A stretch of DNA of 64,000 nucleotides from Powellomyces hirtus (GCA_025526995.1 JAHLKG010000003.1:310001-374000); one strand, 5' to 3'. Positions 30,794 to 42,560 are shown, counted from the first letter of the stretch. The notes: generated by a model from the sequence alone, not told the origin. Numbers and translations are program-made.

Positions 30794-32330
30794 ATGGGTG
30801 CCATGTTAACATGCTGCGTTGCCGACGCATGTACGTTCCCAACACCACTCAACATGTTTTCTTCTTTAACCGAATGCCTTTCATTGCAGTGTGTTGTGCC
30901 GGCGCGGGAGCAGTAAAGTGTTGCTGCTGTGCGATACCGTGCAAAGCGTCTACATCGACCCGGCTGCTGTATACGCTGGGATTTGTTTGTTCCATTGCGT
31001 TGGCATGGGTTCTAAGGTATTTTATAACGCTCAATACCCAGCCATCCTTCGGGAGTAGTAACCCTCTCCCGCAACAGTCATTGGGGACATGTCCTAGCGT
31101 CGAGTTCGCCGCGGGCGATAACACTAGAATGCAATGACGACTGTTTCGACTACCTGGCGGTTTACAGAGTCTCGCTAGCGTCGGTTATATACCATGGTGC
31201 GCTGTGTCTGCTGACAATCGGGGTCGGGACTTCGAAAGGTCCGCGGGGCGTGATACACAATGGGTGTGTAAGGAACCGTATAGAATATTGCCACTGTTGA
31301 CGTGAGAGCTAATGAGTGATCTTCTCCAGAATCTGGCCTATCAAGTTTCTTGCGTGGTTTGGCATCCTGGTTGGTATGTTCTTCATCCCTGCTGAGAAGC
31401 TGCTGAATTATTGGATTGCGGCGGTGGTCTTCAGCGCAATGTTCATCTTGCTCCAAGCGTACATTCTGGTACGTCCATGGTCGCGAGGGGAATACTTTAA
31501 CACCAGTCTAACGTACTCTATGCGGGGTTCAGGTAGATTTCGGCTGGAACTGGTCAGCAAGCTGGGTTGGAAAGTGGGAAGAGAGCAAGGCTGCCATCTG
31601 GAAAATCCTGCTGATCTTCGTCACCGTCTCCAACTACCTTCTCGTTATCGGCGGGACAATCGCGCTGTACATATTCTTTACGCGCAATGACGGGTGCGGC
31701 ATCAACATCTTCTACATCACTCTCAATCTCGCCCTCTGTATCATCGTCACGATCATGTCCCTGTTGCCCAAAATCCAAGACGCGAACCCTCGTTCTGGGA
31801 TCTTTCAATCGGGGATTCTGTCCGTCTATACCACGTACCTTGTCGCGAGCGCGATCAGTTCCGAACCAAATGAACCGAATGGATTCGCATGTAGCCCGCA
31901 GCCACCAGGGACAGGAGAAGACTCACTGTCAAAGGCAATGGTGTATGTCGGGATCGGGATCACGTTCCTCGCACTCGGGTACTCTGCTCTCAGTGCCGGT
32001 TCGGTGCAACTGTGGACTGACATTGAGGCCGGTGGAACACCAGACCCCGATGATGAATCGGAGGCGATCACGTACTCATACGCATTTTTCCATTTCGTAT
32101 TTGTCATGGCGGCGATGTACATGGCTGCTGTCATCACGAATTGGAGTGGCTTGAGTAAAGTGACGGGGATGGATGGGACGGGAGGTACGGGAAGTCAGGT
32201 GGACTATGCGATTGATAAAGGTTTTGCGAGCGTGTGGGTGAAGGTTGCTACTGGTTGGGCTTGTATTGCCCTATATGCGTGGACACTGATAGCTCCCATA
32301 TTATTCCCTGGTCGCGACTTTGGAGTGTGA
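30794..32330 (+). CDS. TMS1: SERINC/TMS1-family membrane protein (5 exons)
   Basis: Exons 30794..30830, 30890..31054, 31128..31263, 31330..31468 and 31533..32330 give 424 residues. The end of exon 2 has two usable donors three bases apart (GTAGTA at 31055, GTAACC at 31058). The first exon encodes only MGAMLTCCVADA, the conserved Cys-rich start of the family, followed by CCAGAGAVKCCCCAIPC and STSTRLLYTLGF. Later family blocks include DYLAVYRVSLAS, IWPIKFLAWFG, LLVIGGTIALYIFF, INIFYITLNLALCIIVTI and a C-terminal YSYAFFHFVFVMAAMYMA. About 10-11 membrane segments are expected. SERINC proteins sit in Golgi, vacuolar or plasma membranes and have been linked to serine incorporation into lipids and to lipid scrambling. 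Confidence 0.93.
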
Positions 32331-32661
32331 TCATGTATTTGAAAGTCTGAAACAAGAAGTCAGAACCTTGTTCTTCGCCCATGAGCATGTTGAAGGGGTT
32401 GGCGGCAGGAAAACGACACTTAATGGTCAACTTGCAACTTGTCGCATCTCAACGCAGCTCGAGCAGTATACGGCAGTGGCGATAAATCACCGTGTCTTGG
32501 CGATACGGCAATCGCACGCCGTAGGACGGTAGAATCAATGTTTCCGTAAGATGATACTCCATGAATGCCGTTTCGCTGAAAAAATCCCCGTGGCACTGAT
32601 TGGTATACGGAAGAAGTATTGATTGGTAGAACTTGGCTCGTCACATATTCGTGGGTTTCAC

Positions 32662-33450
32662 TCAGTGCACCAGTATGACAGACGTATGTATACGCGCGCG
32701 CCGGGGGTTAACAATATCGATCCCCCAGACGAAAATTGAATATTCTCCATCATCGTGAAGGACGCCGTAAGCCCATGTGTCCTTCACAGCTACGTCTGTG
32801 ACGCCTTTGAGAAACCAGATTGTGTTGCTGGGAGTGGACGTCACCAAGGTTCCTCTGGAAGTAGAATATGCAGTCGCCCGACCATCATCCGGCGTCTCCA
32901 CCTTTGTAAGCGGTACGGTGGAGAGGGGCAGCAAGCCATCAATTCTGCCACGATGCTCGAGAAAAATGTCAAAAGTCTCGGGTCGATTCTAGCTCCGTCT
33001 TTCTCGCTCAGAACAAGTTTGGCTACCACGTCGAGAGGCGAGATGTACGGATTCATGAAAAGATTTCGGACGGAATAGGTCATCTTGCATTCTACCGTTG
33101 TTCGCATGTATACTGCTTGTGCAAGCATGACATTTTTGCGACGTCTGTAAACAGCACCCTGGAATGTTTTGTTGACAAGCAGGAGCGATAGAAAGAGTTT
33201 TATATCGACGTTGAGGATAAGATCATCCCATAGGGACTCCAATATGTGTTCGACGATGACCAGAGGGATGCTTTTTCGCACGATGTCTGTTGATAATGAG
33301 ATATGCGTTCTTGCAAGTTGATAAATGACAGGATGTTACCCGCGACTCTCGCAAAAGGAATATTCTTACCGTACCGTATTCTATTTGTGGAAGGTCGGGA
33401 GGGCCGCCGAGGCCTGGTAATTCCCCTGCTTCATCCACTCGTCTATTCAC
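32662..33450 (-). pseudogene. F-box-like protein gene, frameshifted and lacking a clear start
   Basis: The first coding block (about 33450-33375) joins a second from 33286 through a GTACGG...CAACAG intron, giving LPQIEYDIVRKSIPLVIVEH and FLSLLLVNKTFQGAVYRRRK, which has the spacing of an F-box. Near 32978-32985 the frame changes: SEKDGARIDP continues naturally as ETFDIFLEHRGRIDG only after a one-base shift, and then runs on to the stop at 32662. The upstream block begins at GTG with an in-frame stop just before it, so no ATG start is available. It is either a recent pseudogene or a gene with a sequencing error plus an unrecognised first exon. Confidence 0.6.
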
Positions 33451-33573
33451 ACTACACTATCGAGAGCTAGCCTCCTGCCTATTTACTCCCTCATTTCTGC
33501 GACCTGGCTGACTGTGTCTATCTGTTTCTCGTCCAGCCTCCTATACTATTCTTGTTATTTGCTCCTTTACGTC

Positions 33574-34741
33574 ATGGAGTCATGTTCGATGCATCTCCAA
33601 AGACTTCCTGATTTCCGGTTTCTGCTCACTCGGCAATGGCGGCCACTGTGGGCACTTGCTGTCCTGTCTGGATGTGGGCTTTTGTTTTTCTTGGTGTTCC
33701 ATACGGAAATTGTGGCCCTTCTGACTCAGTTTGCGGACGGAATTAAGAGCATGGGCCCGAGGTACTTGAAGGGCGCTTCGAATTTTTCCGATGTGTCATA
33801 GGCCTTTGCTCATATGTTACGTAGTGGGTGGCTATTGATGGTTCTTCTGCAATTCCTGAGTTGTTTCCCACCTCTCGTCGGATACGGCACATTACTGTAC
33901 CTGTGCGGGTTCATCTACGGTTTTCCTTACGGATTTGTGCCAGCGTATGTAGTAGCAGCACTAAAATCGTTACTTGGAAGATGCGTCTGGCAGTTTGACT
34001 GATTGACATCTTGCATGTATCGCAATCTGGTCTTTCTTTCCAGGTAAGCGCATTGATGGCATCCGTAATGTGACGGTCTACGAACGCTTTCATCTGAACA
34101 TTGCTGTCCTTTCAAAGATACATTGGTGCCTGGGCGGGGGGCATTGGGTGCTTCGTGCTTGCGCGGCGATGGCTAGGGGACTACTACCGCACAAAGCTGA
34201 TACAGTCGTTCCCGAAATTCAGAGCGGTGGAGGAAGTGGTGGAGACTGGAGGTCTGAAGGTGGGCAAATGGACAGGTTGCTCGTCACGGCGGCTCCCGCT
34301 CTGCTGACGTCCTCATCAACGCAGCTCGTCACACTAATCCGCCTCGCGCCATATCCGTACGGAATCATGTCCGTCCTCTTCGCCACAACATCCGTCAGCC
34401 TGTCCCGCTTCATCCAAGCGACCAGTCTGGCGCTTTTTAAAATCATCTTGCATATCTACATTGGCTCAACCGTACGCGATCTCTCCGAGACCAGCCAACT
34501 GACACCAGCGCGTGTGTTTGCGTTGATATTCGGTCTTTCCATAGCGGGGTTCGTGATGGTGTATCTGACAATTTTAGTCCGGAAGGTGCTGGAGAACGCT
34601 GAGCATCATGAAGGCGGAGAGGAAGGGCTTCTGAATTCGAGCGATGATGAGACAGAAGAGACGCCGCCAAAGGAGGGAGGGCGGGACAAGGCCGATGACA
34701 TTGAGTTGCAGGCTGGATACATAGAAGACCTGCGGCCGTAA
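33574..34741 (+). CDS. TVP38/TMEM64-family (VTT domain) membrane protein (4 exons)
   Basis: Exons 33574..33761, 33825..33944, 34118..34259 and 34325..34741 join in phase to 288 residues. The third intron is long (173 nt). After an N-terminal membrane segment (LWALAVLSGCGLLFFLVF), the VTT/SNARE-associated domain is visible: PLVGYGTLLYLCGFIYGFPY, then VPAYIGAWAGGIGCFVLARR, LKLVTLIRLAPYPYGIMSV and TTSVSLSRFIQAT. The C-terminus has another hydrophobic stretch and an acidic Glu/Asp tail. Members act in Golgi, ER or endosomal membranes; the related VTT proteins VMP1 and TMEM41B are scramblases. The gene is divergent from the F-box-like pseudogene (123 bp apart). Confidence 0.9.
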
Positions 34742-34898
34742 CGCGCTCTCTGTCGCTTTATCACAAATGCATGATTCATTCGGCATCGAGAATTGCTCTA
34801 GGATCGTGGACTAAGTGATTATTGCATATTCCTGAATCAGCAGCACCATACAAAATTATCGACGGTTGAAATTGTAGATCGTATATGAAGCCAGTTGA

Positions 34899-35733
34899 TC
34901 AATCGTTGAGCAGAGCAAGGATCATTCGGTAAAGATCTGATGGGGTTTTGTATAGGTGAGTGAGCACCGTGCATATGCTGCGCGAACAATTACAAAGCAC
35001 TTACAGTAGAAGAAGCACAGCAGATAGAATCCCAGTTTCAGGAAACATTCCTTTTTATGTTGTTGGAGCGTTCGGAAGATTTCTGTCGCGTCGTACATGT
35101 GCCGGTTGTTCACCACTCTAATAATATGAATTAGAATCAACACGTTAAATCGCTTTAGATTAACAATAACGTTTACTGAATTTCTCCCGCGCGATACGGT
35201 ACTTACTTGTATACATGCCATGCTAGCAGAGGTGTGTTCAAAAGCAAGGCTATCCAACTGCCGTTTATGAGGAACATGAACCATAGGAACGCGTGGGCGA
35301 ACTTCTCCGGCAGGACGAACTGCGAAACGCGAGTGTGTTAAAAGTCTTTCCCCGTGATTGTGGTAGTCCCTAGTCGTCATTGAAAGGTAATCCACTCCCA
35401 TCGTTCCTTCAGAACCCCTCAACGCCATCGTGATCCAATCCTTTCGCCCATACCTGGTTGAGCTTGTTGCAGAGATCGATCGGGTTGATGTAGTCGCATT
35501 CGAGATCAGAGAACATTATTATCTATTGAACGAGAGGGGGTGAATACCTTGTCCATCCTTCCAATACGCTGGTGCAGAAACATACGAAGAAGACCATGGC
35601 GAACAGCAGGACGGCCGCCATCACCACCGCGAACAGGAACAAATACTACACGCCGTGAAAAGATATATAAGCGGACAAAATGACACTAAAAGCCAACCCC
35701 TCCATTCTTGATACATACACCCTCCAAATTCAT
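34899..35733 (-). CDS. ERV14: Cornichon/Erv14 ER cargo receptor (6 exons)
   Basis: Exons 35733..35719, 35645..35586, 35522..35454, 35319..35207, 35117..35005 and 34936..34899 keep phase and give 135 residues (yeast Erv14 has 138). The first exon encodes only MNLEG, and the last encodes [12 protein letters not shown] after completing a split Tyr codon. Family motifs: [70 protein letters not shown] and [20 protein letters not shown]. Erv14 loads membrane cargo into COPII vesicles. The 3' end faces TVP38 (157 bp), and the 5' end is divergent from SelO (406 bp). Confidence 0.96.
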
Positions 35734-36139
35734 GTTGTCTAATGCTTCCGTGTGTGAATTATGGGGAAGGAGGGGATTGGGAGTAGTAGAGCCGACGACG
35801 GAATGTTTTTGTCAAGTCGAGTCTTGGTCAGGGATGTTGAAATCAGCGGAACCGAACGCAAGCAAAGAATCGGATCTGCAAATCGACGCCTCGACGCGGA
35901 ATGACTTACGGTAACGGCTGACTGAGATATTGTACGTCATTTGCCTACTCTTGTTACTTTTCGTCACATATGCACATTAGAAATAACGTTGTTCTTCCCA
36001 CTCAGAACCCACGCTGTGGCTTCTTGCTTCTCCACCCTCCGATTCGTCAGCACTGTGTGATATCGACAGTATTAAAAGTTCTCACACCCTCGGCGCCCCC
36101 TGCACGGCGATAAAACAGCACACCGGCACATTTCTCACC
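35734..36139. other. Divergent promoter region between cornichon and SelO
   Basis: No coding sequence is supported. The SelO side has ggcgataaaacagcacaccgg close to the ATG. Confidence 0.4.
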
Positions 36140-37930
36140 ATGAGCAAGTTGAAGCGCTTCGTTGCCGATCTCCGCTTCACAAATTCCTTTGCCCGGGACT
36201 TGGTCAAAGATTCACGAACGCCAGGCGAGCCGTTTGTCCGCCCAACAGTCCGCAACCCCGTTTCCAGTATACCCCGCCAAGTCGCTGCCGCTCATTATTC
36301 ATATGTCGAGCCGGAAAGCACCCCCGACCCAGTGCTAATATCCACGAGCAAGCCTTGCGCAGAACTCCTCGACATTGATATCGATGAGACGCTGAGCAAT
36401 CCGCAAGAAAAGGAAGCGTTTATTGGTCTGGTCAGTGGTAATAAGCTTCCGGAAGAAACGAACCCGTGGGCGCAATGCTACGGTGGACACCAGTTTGGAG
36501 TGTGGGCATCGCAGCTTGGTGACGGACGGGCGATCACGATTGGAGAGGTGACCAATATTCGAGATGAGAAGTGGGAAATCCAACTCAAAGGCGCAGGAAT
36601 GACGCCGTACTCTAGGTATGTCATGTCATATGACGGGAAATGCTGTTCTTGAAATGTCCGTCTTACCCGCAAGTCCATGCTTCCATGATTTCCGTAGATT
36701 TGCAGATGGGTATGCTGTCCTTCGATCTTCAATTCGAGAATACCTTTGCTCAGAAGCGATGCACCATCTCGGAGTGCCAACGACACGCGCGCTGGCTCTC
36801 GTAGGATCAACGCGGCTGGTGCAGCGAGAGAAAGAGGAAACAGGAGCAATCGTAGCCCGTCTCGCTCCAACATGGGTTCGATTTGGCAGTTTCGAAATCT
36901 TTGTTTCCAGGGGGGATGTGGAGAACATGAGAAAGCTGGCGGACTGGGTGATTCAGAATCATTACTCTAGCATCCTTGATTCTTCGACAACTGAAAAGTA
37001 CTCGGCGTGGCTGACGGAAGTGGTGAAGAAGACTGCTATTATGATTGCTCACTGGCAGGCTGTAGGGTTCTGCCATGGCGTCATGAACACCGACAACATG
37101 TCCATCTTGGGACTGACGTTGGATTATGGACCGTTCCAGTTTCTGGACAGATACGATCCTGAGTACATATGTAAGCACGCTGTGATACTTTGGCTAGTAT
37201 TGCGGAGCACGAACATCATATGCTAACATGCTTGCGCTACCTAGGCAATCACTCCGATCACACCGGTCGATACAGCTTTGATGGTCAAGCCGGAGTTGGG
37301 TTCTGGAATCTCACAAAGCTGGCGTCTACAGTCAGCCCGTTGGTGGTGGAAGAACTTGGAAACGATAAAGCGAAAGCGGAAGTCCGCTTGAGGGAGATTC
37401 TTTCAGAGTATCCCGTTACGTTCCACCGTCATTACCGAACCCTGATGAGTCAGAAGCTCGGATTTCAAACCTTGCTCGATGACGACCTCGATGAGATTGT
37501 CACGCCTCTTATGGAAGTGTTGGGCAAGATCCAACCTGACTACACCCGCTTCTTCCGCTCGCTGAGCACCGACTTCCGTCTCGCTACTGCATCAGACTCC
37601 GCTCCGCAGAAAAGCGCGCTGAAAGAATGGTATGCGAAATACCGGCAACGACTCATCTCGGAGCTGACTGCAACCGACGAGCCCGCTCTGGCTAGAGCAG
37701 ATCAGGATCGAATTGCCCGAATGAAGGCCGTCAACCCCAAATACATTCTGCGCAATCATCTTGCCCAGCGCGTCATCGAAGAAGCTGAAGCGGGCAAGTT
37801 TGAAGGCGTCAATGAATTGCTGAGGATCTTGCAAAATCCGTTCGAAGATGGAACACGCGAGGAACAGGAGAAATGGGCAGGCCCCGTTCCGGCCTGGGCG
37901 GCTGGAATGAAGTGCAGCTGCTCGTCGTAG
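36140..37930 (+). CDS. SELO: Protein adenylyltransferase SelO (YdiU/FMP40 family), Cys form (3 exons)
   Basis: Exons 36140..36615, 36698..37170 and 37245..37930 give 544 residues. SelO is a pseudokinase that transfers AMP to Ser/Thr/Tyr of mitochondrial and redox proteins. Signature blocks: [20 protein letters not shown] followed by [53 protein letters not shown], and the metal/catalytic block [20 protein letters not shown]. The C-terminus is MKCSCSS: animal SelO has selenocysteine near the very end, and here cysteine stands in that region. The first 20 residues are basic and amphipathic enough for mitochondrial import. Confidence 0.95.
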
Positions 37931-38192
37931 ACTCCCTTTGGAATGTCACACACATCCACGGTAGTTTGTGAACAGCTTCGCCACGTATTCAGCGTCCCTC
38001 TTCGTGTATCATACTCGTAGATTGTAGCAGAGTAACTGAAACAACATAGCCTGGAAGTAATAGTATTGCTGATATGTACCAAGGGTAGAGTCTATCTATT
38101 CTAATATGTGCAAGTATCTACAGTATGTTCTAATAGGATATGTCATCGTAAACAAGCCATGCGCAGTATGTATAGAAGCCGCGAGGTTCGTT

Positions 38193-38624
38193 TTACGCCC
38201 ATCGAGCGGATATGTAGGTCAACGTTCCAACAGTCTCGATGTCAAAGCTCGCGTTGCTCGGGGCATTGCGCTTGCATCCCCTCATGGCCTTCTTGACATC
38301 GACACCGGCGGGAACTTTCCACCGCATGACTCTGAACGTCTTGACTTTCTGCATGGACGCGATATCGTTCTCGACTGTCTCGATGAAGATTGTGTAGGGG
38401 TCAGTGGATTTCTTTGCCTTTGTCGTTTCCTCGACTGTGGGCTCTTCGACGAGGGTGGACGCTGAGTGGCGGCGCAGGAAATCGACACTGTCTTCGGCTG
38501 TGGCGGCTGGGTCGGATTTCTTTCCCTTGGGGGGTTGTGTGGATGAGGATTTGCCAAATAGGGCGAAGATTCCCTTCATCCCGGTTGTGGATTTTGACGA
38601 GGAGGTGGAGAGGAGGGAAGGCAT
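38193..38624 (-). CDS. Small hypothetical protein, 143 residues
   Basis: An uninterrupted frame from ATG at 38624. The N-terminal half is Ser/Lys/Thr-rich and probably disordered (PSLLSTSSSKSTTG). The C-terminal half looks folded, with SVDFLRRHSAS, TIFIETVENDIASMQ and FRVMRWKVPAGVDVKKAM, then SFDIETVGTLTYISARWA. A TATATA sequence lies on this strand near 38750. I do not recognise it. The gene is convergent with SelO, about 260 bp away. Confidence 0.5.
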   Translation of the reverse strand: MPSLLSTSSSKSTTGMKGIFALFGKSSSTQPPKGKKSDPAATAEDSVDFLRRHSASTLVEEPTVEETTKAKKSTDPYTIFIETVENDIASMQKVKTFRVMRWKVPAGVDVKKAMRGCKRNAPSNASFDIETVGTLTYISARWA

Positions 38625-40001
38625 GATGAAGTTTATGTGGTATTGTTTGTTGTGTTGGATCCGATGTTTGTGTGTTTGTGTTTGCACTGTTTGTCTGTGT
38701 TGTTGCTGTTGGAATGCGTGGGTAGGTTGGCGAGAACCGCTACCGTTTATATATGGAGAGGTTCTTTCCTAAAATGAGAGGTGGAGGAACAAGAAAGAGC
38801 GGTCAATGAGCCGCAACGGTCAGCGGGTGGAAGTTTCAAGAAGCGCGGACTGTTGCTAAAATTGGCAACAAACAGAAGAATCGGAGCTTGATGGTAGATA
38901 AAGAATAGGGTTAATTCTATTACAATCGAAGCTTTGCCGCCAGCTCTGGACCCACAGGATGCCAAAAAGCAAGGTAAGCAACTATCATACTGAAGCATCG
39001 CGGCCGTTCAGTTGTTCGATAGTACAGTGAAGCATGGACATTATCCCAACTGGTCGGCGATGCAATCTTTTGAAAGACCTTACGAGCGGAGAGAAGAGAG
39101 CTGAGGGACATGAGTACGAACGCGATAGTGACTGCAGTGCCGCTTTCGAATTTTTGATTGTGGCATCGCGGAATCATGAGTTGCTGAATCCAACGATCCA
39201 AAATCCAGAAAACGCGATTTATTCTTTTGGCAGATCGGGGCATAGGGTTTAACTCTTTTCTCACGAGGGGAAAACCATGCACCCGCGATCACCATCAGCG
39301 CCCGAGCTCAATTGGTTACGCGAGTTAGTTGTACATATTTACACGTGGGGTCCGAGTCCATCTACTGTACCACTCTCCGTGCACTTGCCGACCCCGTATC
39401 CAGGCTCGCCGTCGCTCTGGCTGCTGTCATTTCTGTGCGTGCAACGCGTTTCATGCGCCATACCGATGTGGCTTGTCCCGAAAGCACCAAGCGGATTCCC
39501 GCGTGGGCGGCGGGGGTAAGGGATCTCGGCCGCAAGAACCACAGTACTTACCCCTTGAGTGACTTCGCTGCAGTTGATCCGCACACTGGCACCATGCCTA
39601 GCGCATTCTACCGCCAGCTGAAGCACTTGAGTGTCATAGAAAGAATGACGGCGGGTAACGGACGTGGGGATAGGACTTGTGGAGGCTGAGACAACGCCAC
39701 GCGCATCTGTTCGAACACCTGGTGATGGTTCGCTCACGGGGAGGGGATTTGTGCATAGATGGCGAGACATCCAATCATAATACATATGGTGAGACATCCA
39801 CTAATGATCCCCTCATGACATCCCAGATTACTTAGCACAAAGTATTTTGTTTTTGACGAGAGAAGCTTCCATGGAATCCGGTCCCGTCTGATATGTCATC
39901 CATGCGTATAAAAGGACATATGCGAAGAATGTCTCGCTCTCTAGTCATTGTCAGAGGTCACAGCCAAGACTAGATAGAATTTCTGAACACATACTCCAAC
40001 C
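38625..40001. other. Intergenic region
   Basis: A minus-strand open frame between about 39282 and 38920 includes one possible membrane segment (GTAVTIAFVLMSLSSLLSA), but it has no ATG or splice support. The rest contains nothing I can name apart from the TATA box of the next gene. Confidence 0.35.
39907..39913 (+). promoter_or_regulatory. TATA box of the acetylesterase gene
   Basis: TATAAAA in gcgtataaaaggac, 89 bp before the ATG at 40002, the same spacing as in the LPMO-like gene. Confidence 0.6.
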
Positions 40002-40930
40002 ATGAAGTTTACCTCCCTCTTCCTCGCTCTCATCCCCGCCCTCCTCCCATCCAGCGTGACGGCAGCCACGACATTGCATCTCGCTGGCGATTCCACCGGC
40101 GCCAAGGGCGGTGCAACCGGCACGTCAGGGTGGGGTCCGTTCCTGCAAGACTACTTCATCGCCTCCAAAATCATCGTCAACAATGCTGCGCGGGGAGGTC
40201 GGTCCACCCGCACCTTCCTCAGCGAAGGGTTATGGAAAACGCTAATGGACAGCACCCAACCCGCCGACATTGTCATGATCCAATTCGGGCACAACGACGC
40301 GTCCCCCGTTACTGACTCTGCGCGGTCGCGCGGAGTCCTCCGTGGGACTGGGGAGCAGTTTGAGGACACCATAAACGGAGTGACGAATAAGCCAGAACGC
40401 GTGTATACGTTTGGGCATTATTTGAGGACGATGGTGAAGGATGTGAGAGCAAAAGGGGCAGTCCCGGTTATTTTGGCCAAGACGCTGACTAAGAAATGGG
40501 ATAATGCGACGAATGGAGCGTCGAGGAGCGATCAGTGGAGTCAGTGGGCGCTGGACGTGGCTAGAGCAGAGAAGACGGCGTACTTGGATATGAGGAATAT
40601 TGCGGCGGATGGGTATGATAAGATTGGAAGGACTGTGCTGGACACGTAAGTGGCGCCTAAACCAAGTTTGGTGAGTGGGACAACACAGTGACTGACCTCC
40701 CTATCATTTCCTTTAGGTTCTTCCCAGTTGATGGCACACACACGTCCCCCGAGGGCGCGCGCTTCAACGCCGAAGCCGTGACCCAAGCATTCAAATGCAT
40801 CCGCTTGAAGCCTGTGATTGACGGGCTATCAAAAGCAGGTCAGGGCTTCCCAACACCGGCCAAGTGCTACAACTCTGCGGCAGCCACAATGATGGCTCAT
40901 GAGTCCCAACCATTGAACTGTGAAAGATGA
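40002..40930 (+). CDS. Rhamnogalacturonan acetylesterase, CE12/SGNH hydrolase (2 exons)
   Basis: Exons 40002..40645 and 40717..40930 give 285 residues. Residues 1-21 are a signal peptide (SLFLALIPALLPSSVTA). SGNH blocks: LAGDST (nucleophile Ser31), NNAARGGRSTRTF (Gly of block II), IQFGHNDASP (Asn of block III) and FFPVDGTHTSPEGA (Asp and His of block V). This combination, with STRTF, is typical of fungal rhamnogalacturonan acetylesterases, which remove acetyl groups from rhamnogalacturonan-I so that backbone hydrolases can work. It is the natural partner of the GH28 enzyme at 9305. About 50 residues after the catalytic His are extra and hydrophilic. Confidence 0.92.
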
Positions 40931-41307
40931 CCAGCAGCACACATCCGTTGTAAATAGCTACATCCCTCAGTTTCCCCCGTTGTTTACTTGTCTTGCCTTG
41001 AGAGCGGATGTAACTGTTGAAATAAACTCGTGCGTTACGTACCTTTCGGACCCAGCTGCTAAGCACGCTGTAGACTGAGGGACCAATAGGCTTCGTCCAA
41101 CGGTTCATTTCGAGTAAGTGAGGGCGTATATTTACAATGTCGTCTCTACCGTACGCCAGGTGGTGAGATTCTAGGGTTCTGTACAATGTTCGCGCAAGCG
41201 TTATAACGTGTAGGATGCAGGGTCTACAGTAGGAAGATGGGATTCCAAACGGAAAAGATAAAGTCTGATGCGAAGAGCCCTTCTCATGCGGACAACAGAT
41301 CTGTCCA

Positions 41308-42560
41308 TCAAGAAACTTCCCCTTGCACCGTTGAAGGCCACAGTGGAATATGGTATGGGCACGAACCCGCCCCTCTGGCAATGATCTTGTCATGCCATTC
41401 TGTGTACTGCTTGAGGGCAAGATCATCTGCGAGATGGGAACGCAGACGTATAAAAAGCCAAATAAAGTTATGTGTGAGTGAATACACAATCCTTACCTAT
41501 ATCCCGATTAGTTTTGATAAAAACCAATTCATATGGGTGATAGCTCATCCCATAATATTTGCCCTTATAATTCATATCTCCATTCTCACACGCATCAGGG
41601 TCAGCCGCATACGCCGTCGTAATCGAATGCGCTTTGAATCCCTTTTCCTGTAAAAGACCCGTAAGACGGACTTCGCCCGACATGATCGCGTCCTTTATGG
41701 AGTTCGAGCACTGGAAGGCGGGGAGACCAGCCTCATATCCAGCTTCATCGAAAGCGAGAACCATGGACTGCACGTGAGCGGGGTATTTGTCCTTGTTGTC
41801 GCAAAAGTAGGTCGTACCAACGAGCTTGATGTCGTCGGAGAGGAAGTTGAGGAAACTATCGGTCCAGCAGGCGTGATTGTGGGTGGGGAGGAAGGGACCG
41901 CGAACGGAGGCGTTGAGGAGGATGTAGCGTTTGTAGGTACGGTTGTGGGTTTCCTGCATGCGTTGGACCCCGAGGTGGAATGAGCCGAGATCGTAGCAGC
42001 TGGGGTGGATAGCATGTAAGTTAACGTGAAACACAAAAGATCATGCAATATAAGGCGAAGCATGCCAGATTCCTTTCACCCTACCTATTCTTCCTCTCCC
42101 ACACAAAAATATTATCTCTCTGCGGCATTGGTACACCCTTCGGCACCGGGCTATTCATAATAAACAAGTGGTCCACGTTACTCAGCAATCCCTGGCGGAG
42201 GAAGAATGCCAAATTGTCGGGCTGGGTAGGTTTGGCTTTAAAATACGACGCTATTCCCAGCAGGTAGTATCCCCATCCGTATCGCAGTCGGGAATCTTGG
42301 TCTGTCATGGTCCCGTCATAGTAGACGTAGACGACAAGGGTATCAGACGGGTCGGAGGGTTGTAGAATGGGTTTTGCGGTGCGGCTGGTGGTGAACGCTG
42401 CGTGGGGGTTTGGCGTGGTCTTTTGTGATGAATTTTCTTTCGAGATATGGTAGTTGGGTGAGGAGAATTGTGGTATTAGAAGGAAGGCGGAGAAAAGTAC
42501 GGCGGCGAGGAGACCGTAGAAGGTCATTCGTCTCGAGGACGCAAACAGACTGGCGAACAT
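41308..42560 (-). CDS. Putative Golgi glycosyltransferase-like type II membrane protein (3 exons)
   Basis: Exons 42560..42085, 41999..41497 and 41426..41308 give 365 residues. A signal anchor at about residues 12-30 (YGLLAAVLFSAFLLIPQF) follows a short basic start. The luminal part contains LVVYVYYDGTMTDQDSRLRY, SNVDHLFIMNS and NIFVWERKNSCYDLGSF, then YKRYILLNASVRGPFLP, TTYFCDNKD, HVQSMVLAFDEAGYE and HPYELVFIKTNR. This layout resembles uncharacterised glycosyltransferase-like proteins of algae, oomycetes and other protists. Assignment to a CAZy family is not possible by eye. It is divergent from the PIH1 gene. Confidence 0.65.

Noticed and set aside
34979..35004. 27-nt in-frame intron (gtaagt...cgcag) near the end of the cornichon gene
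   Set aside because: A 68-nt intron with the same donor ends at a later CAG and yields the family-typical [13 protein letters not shown]-terminus, so the shorter splice is not needed.
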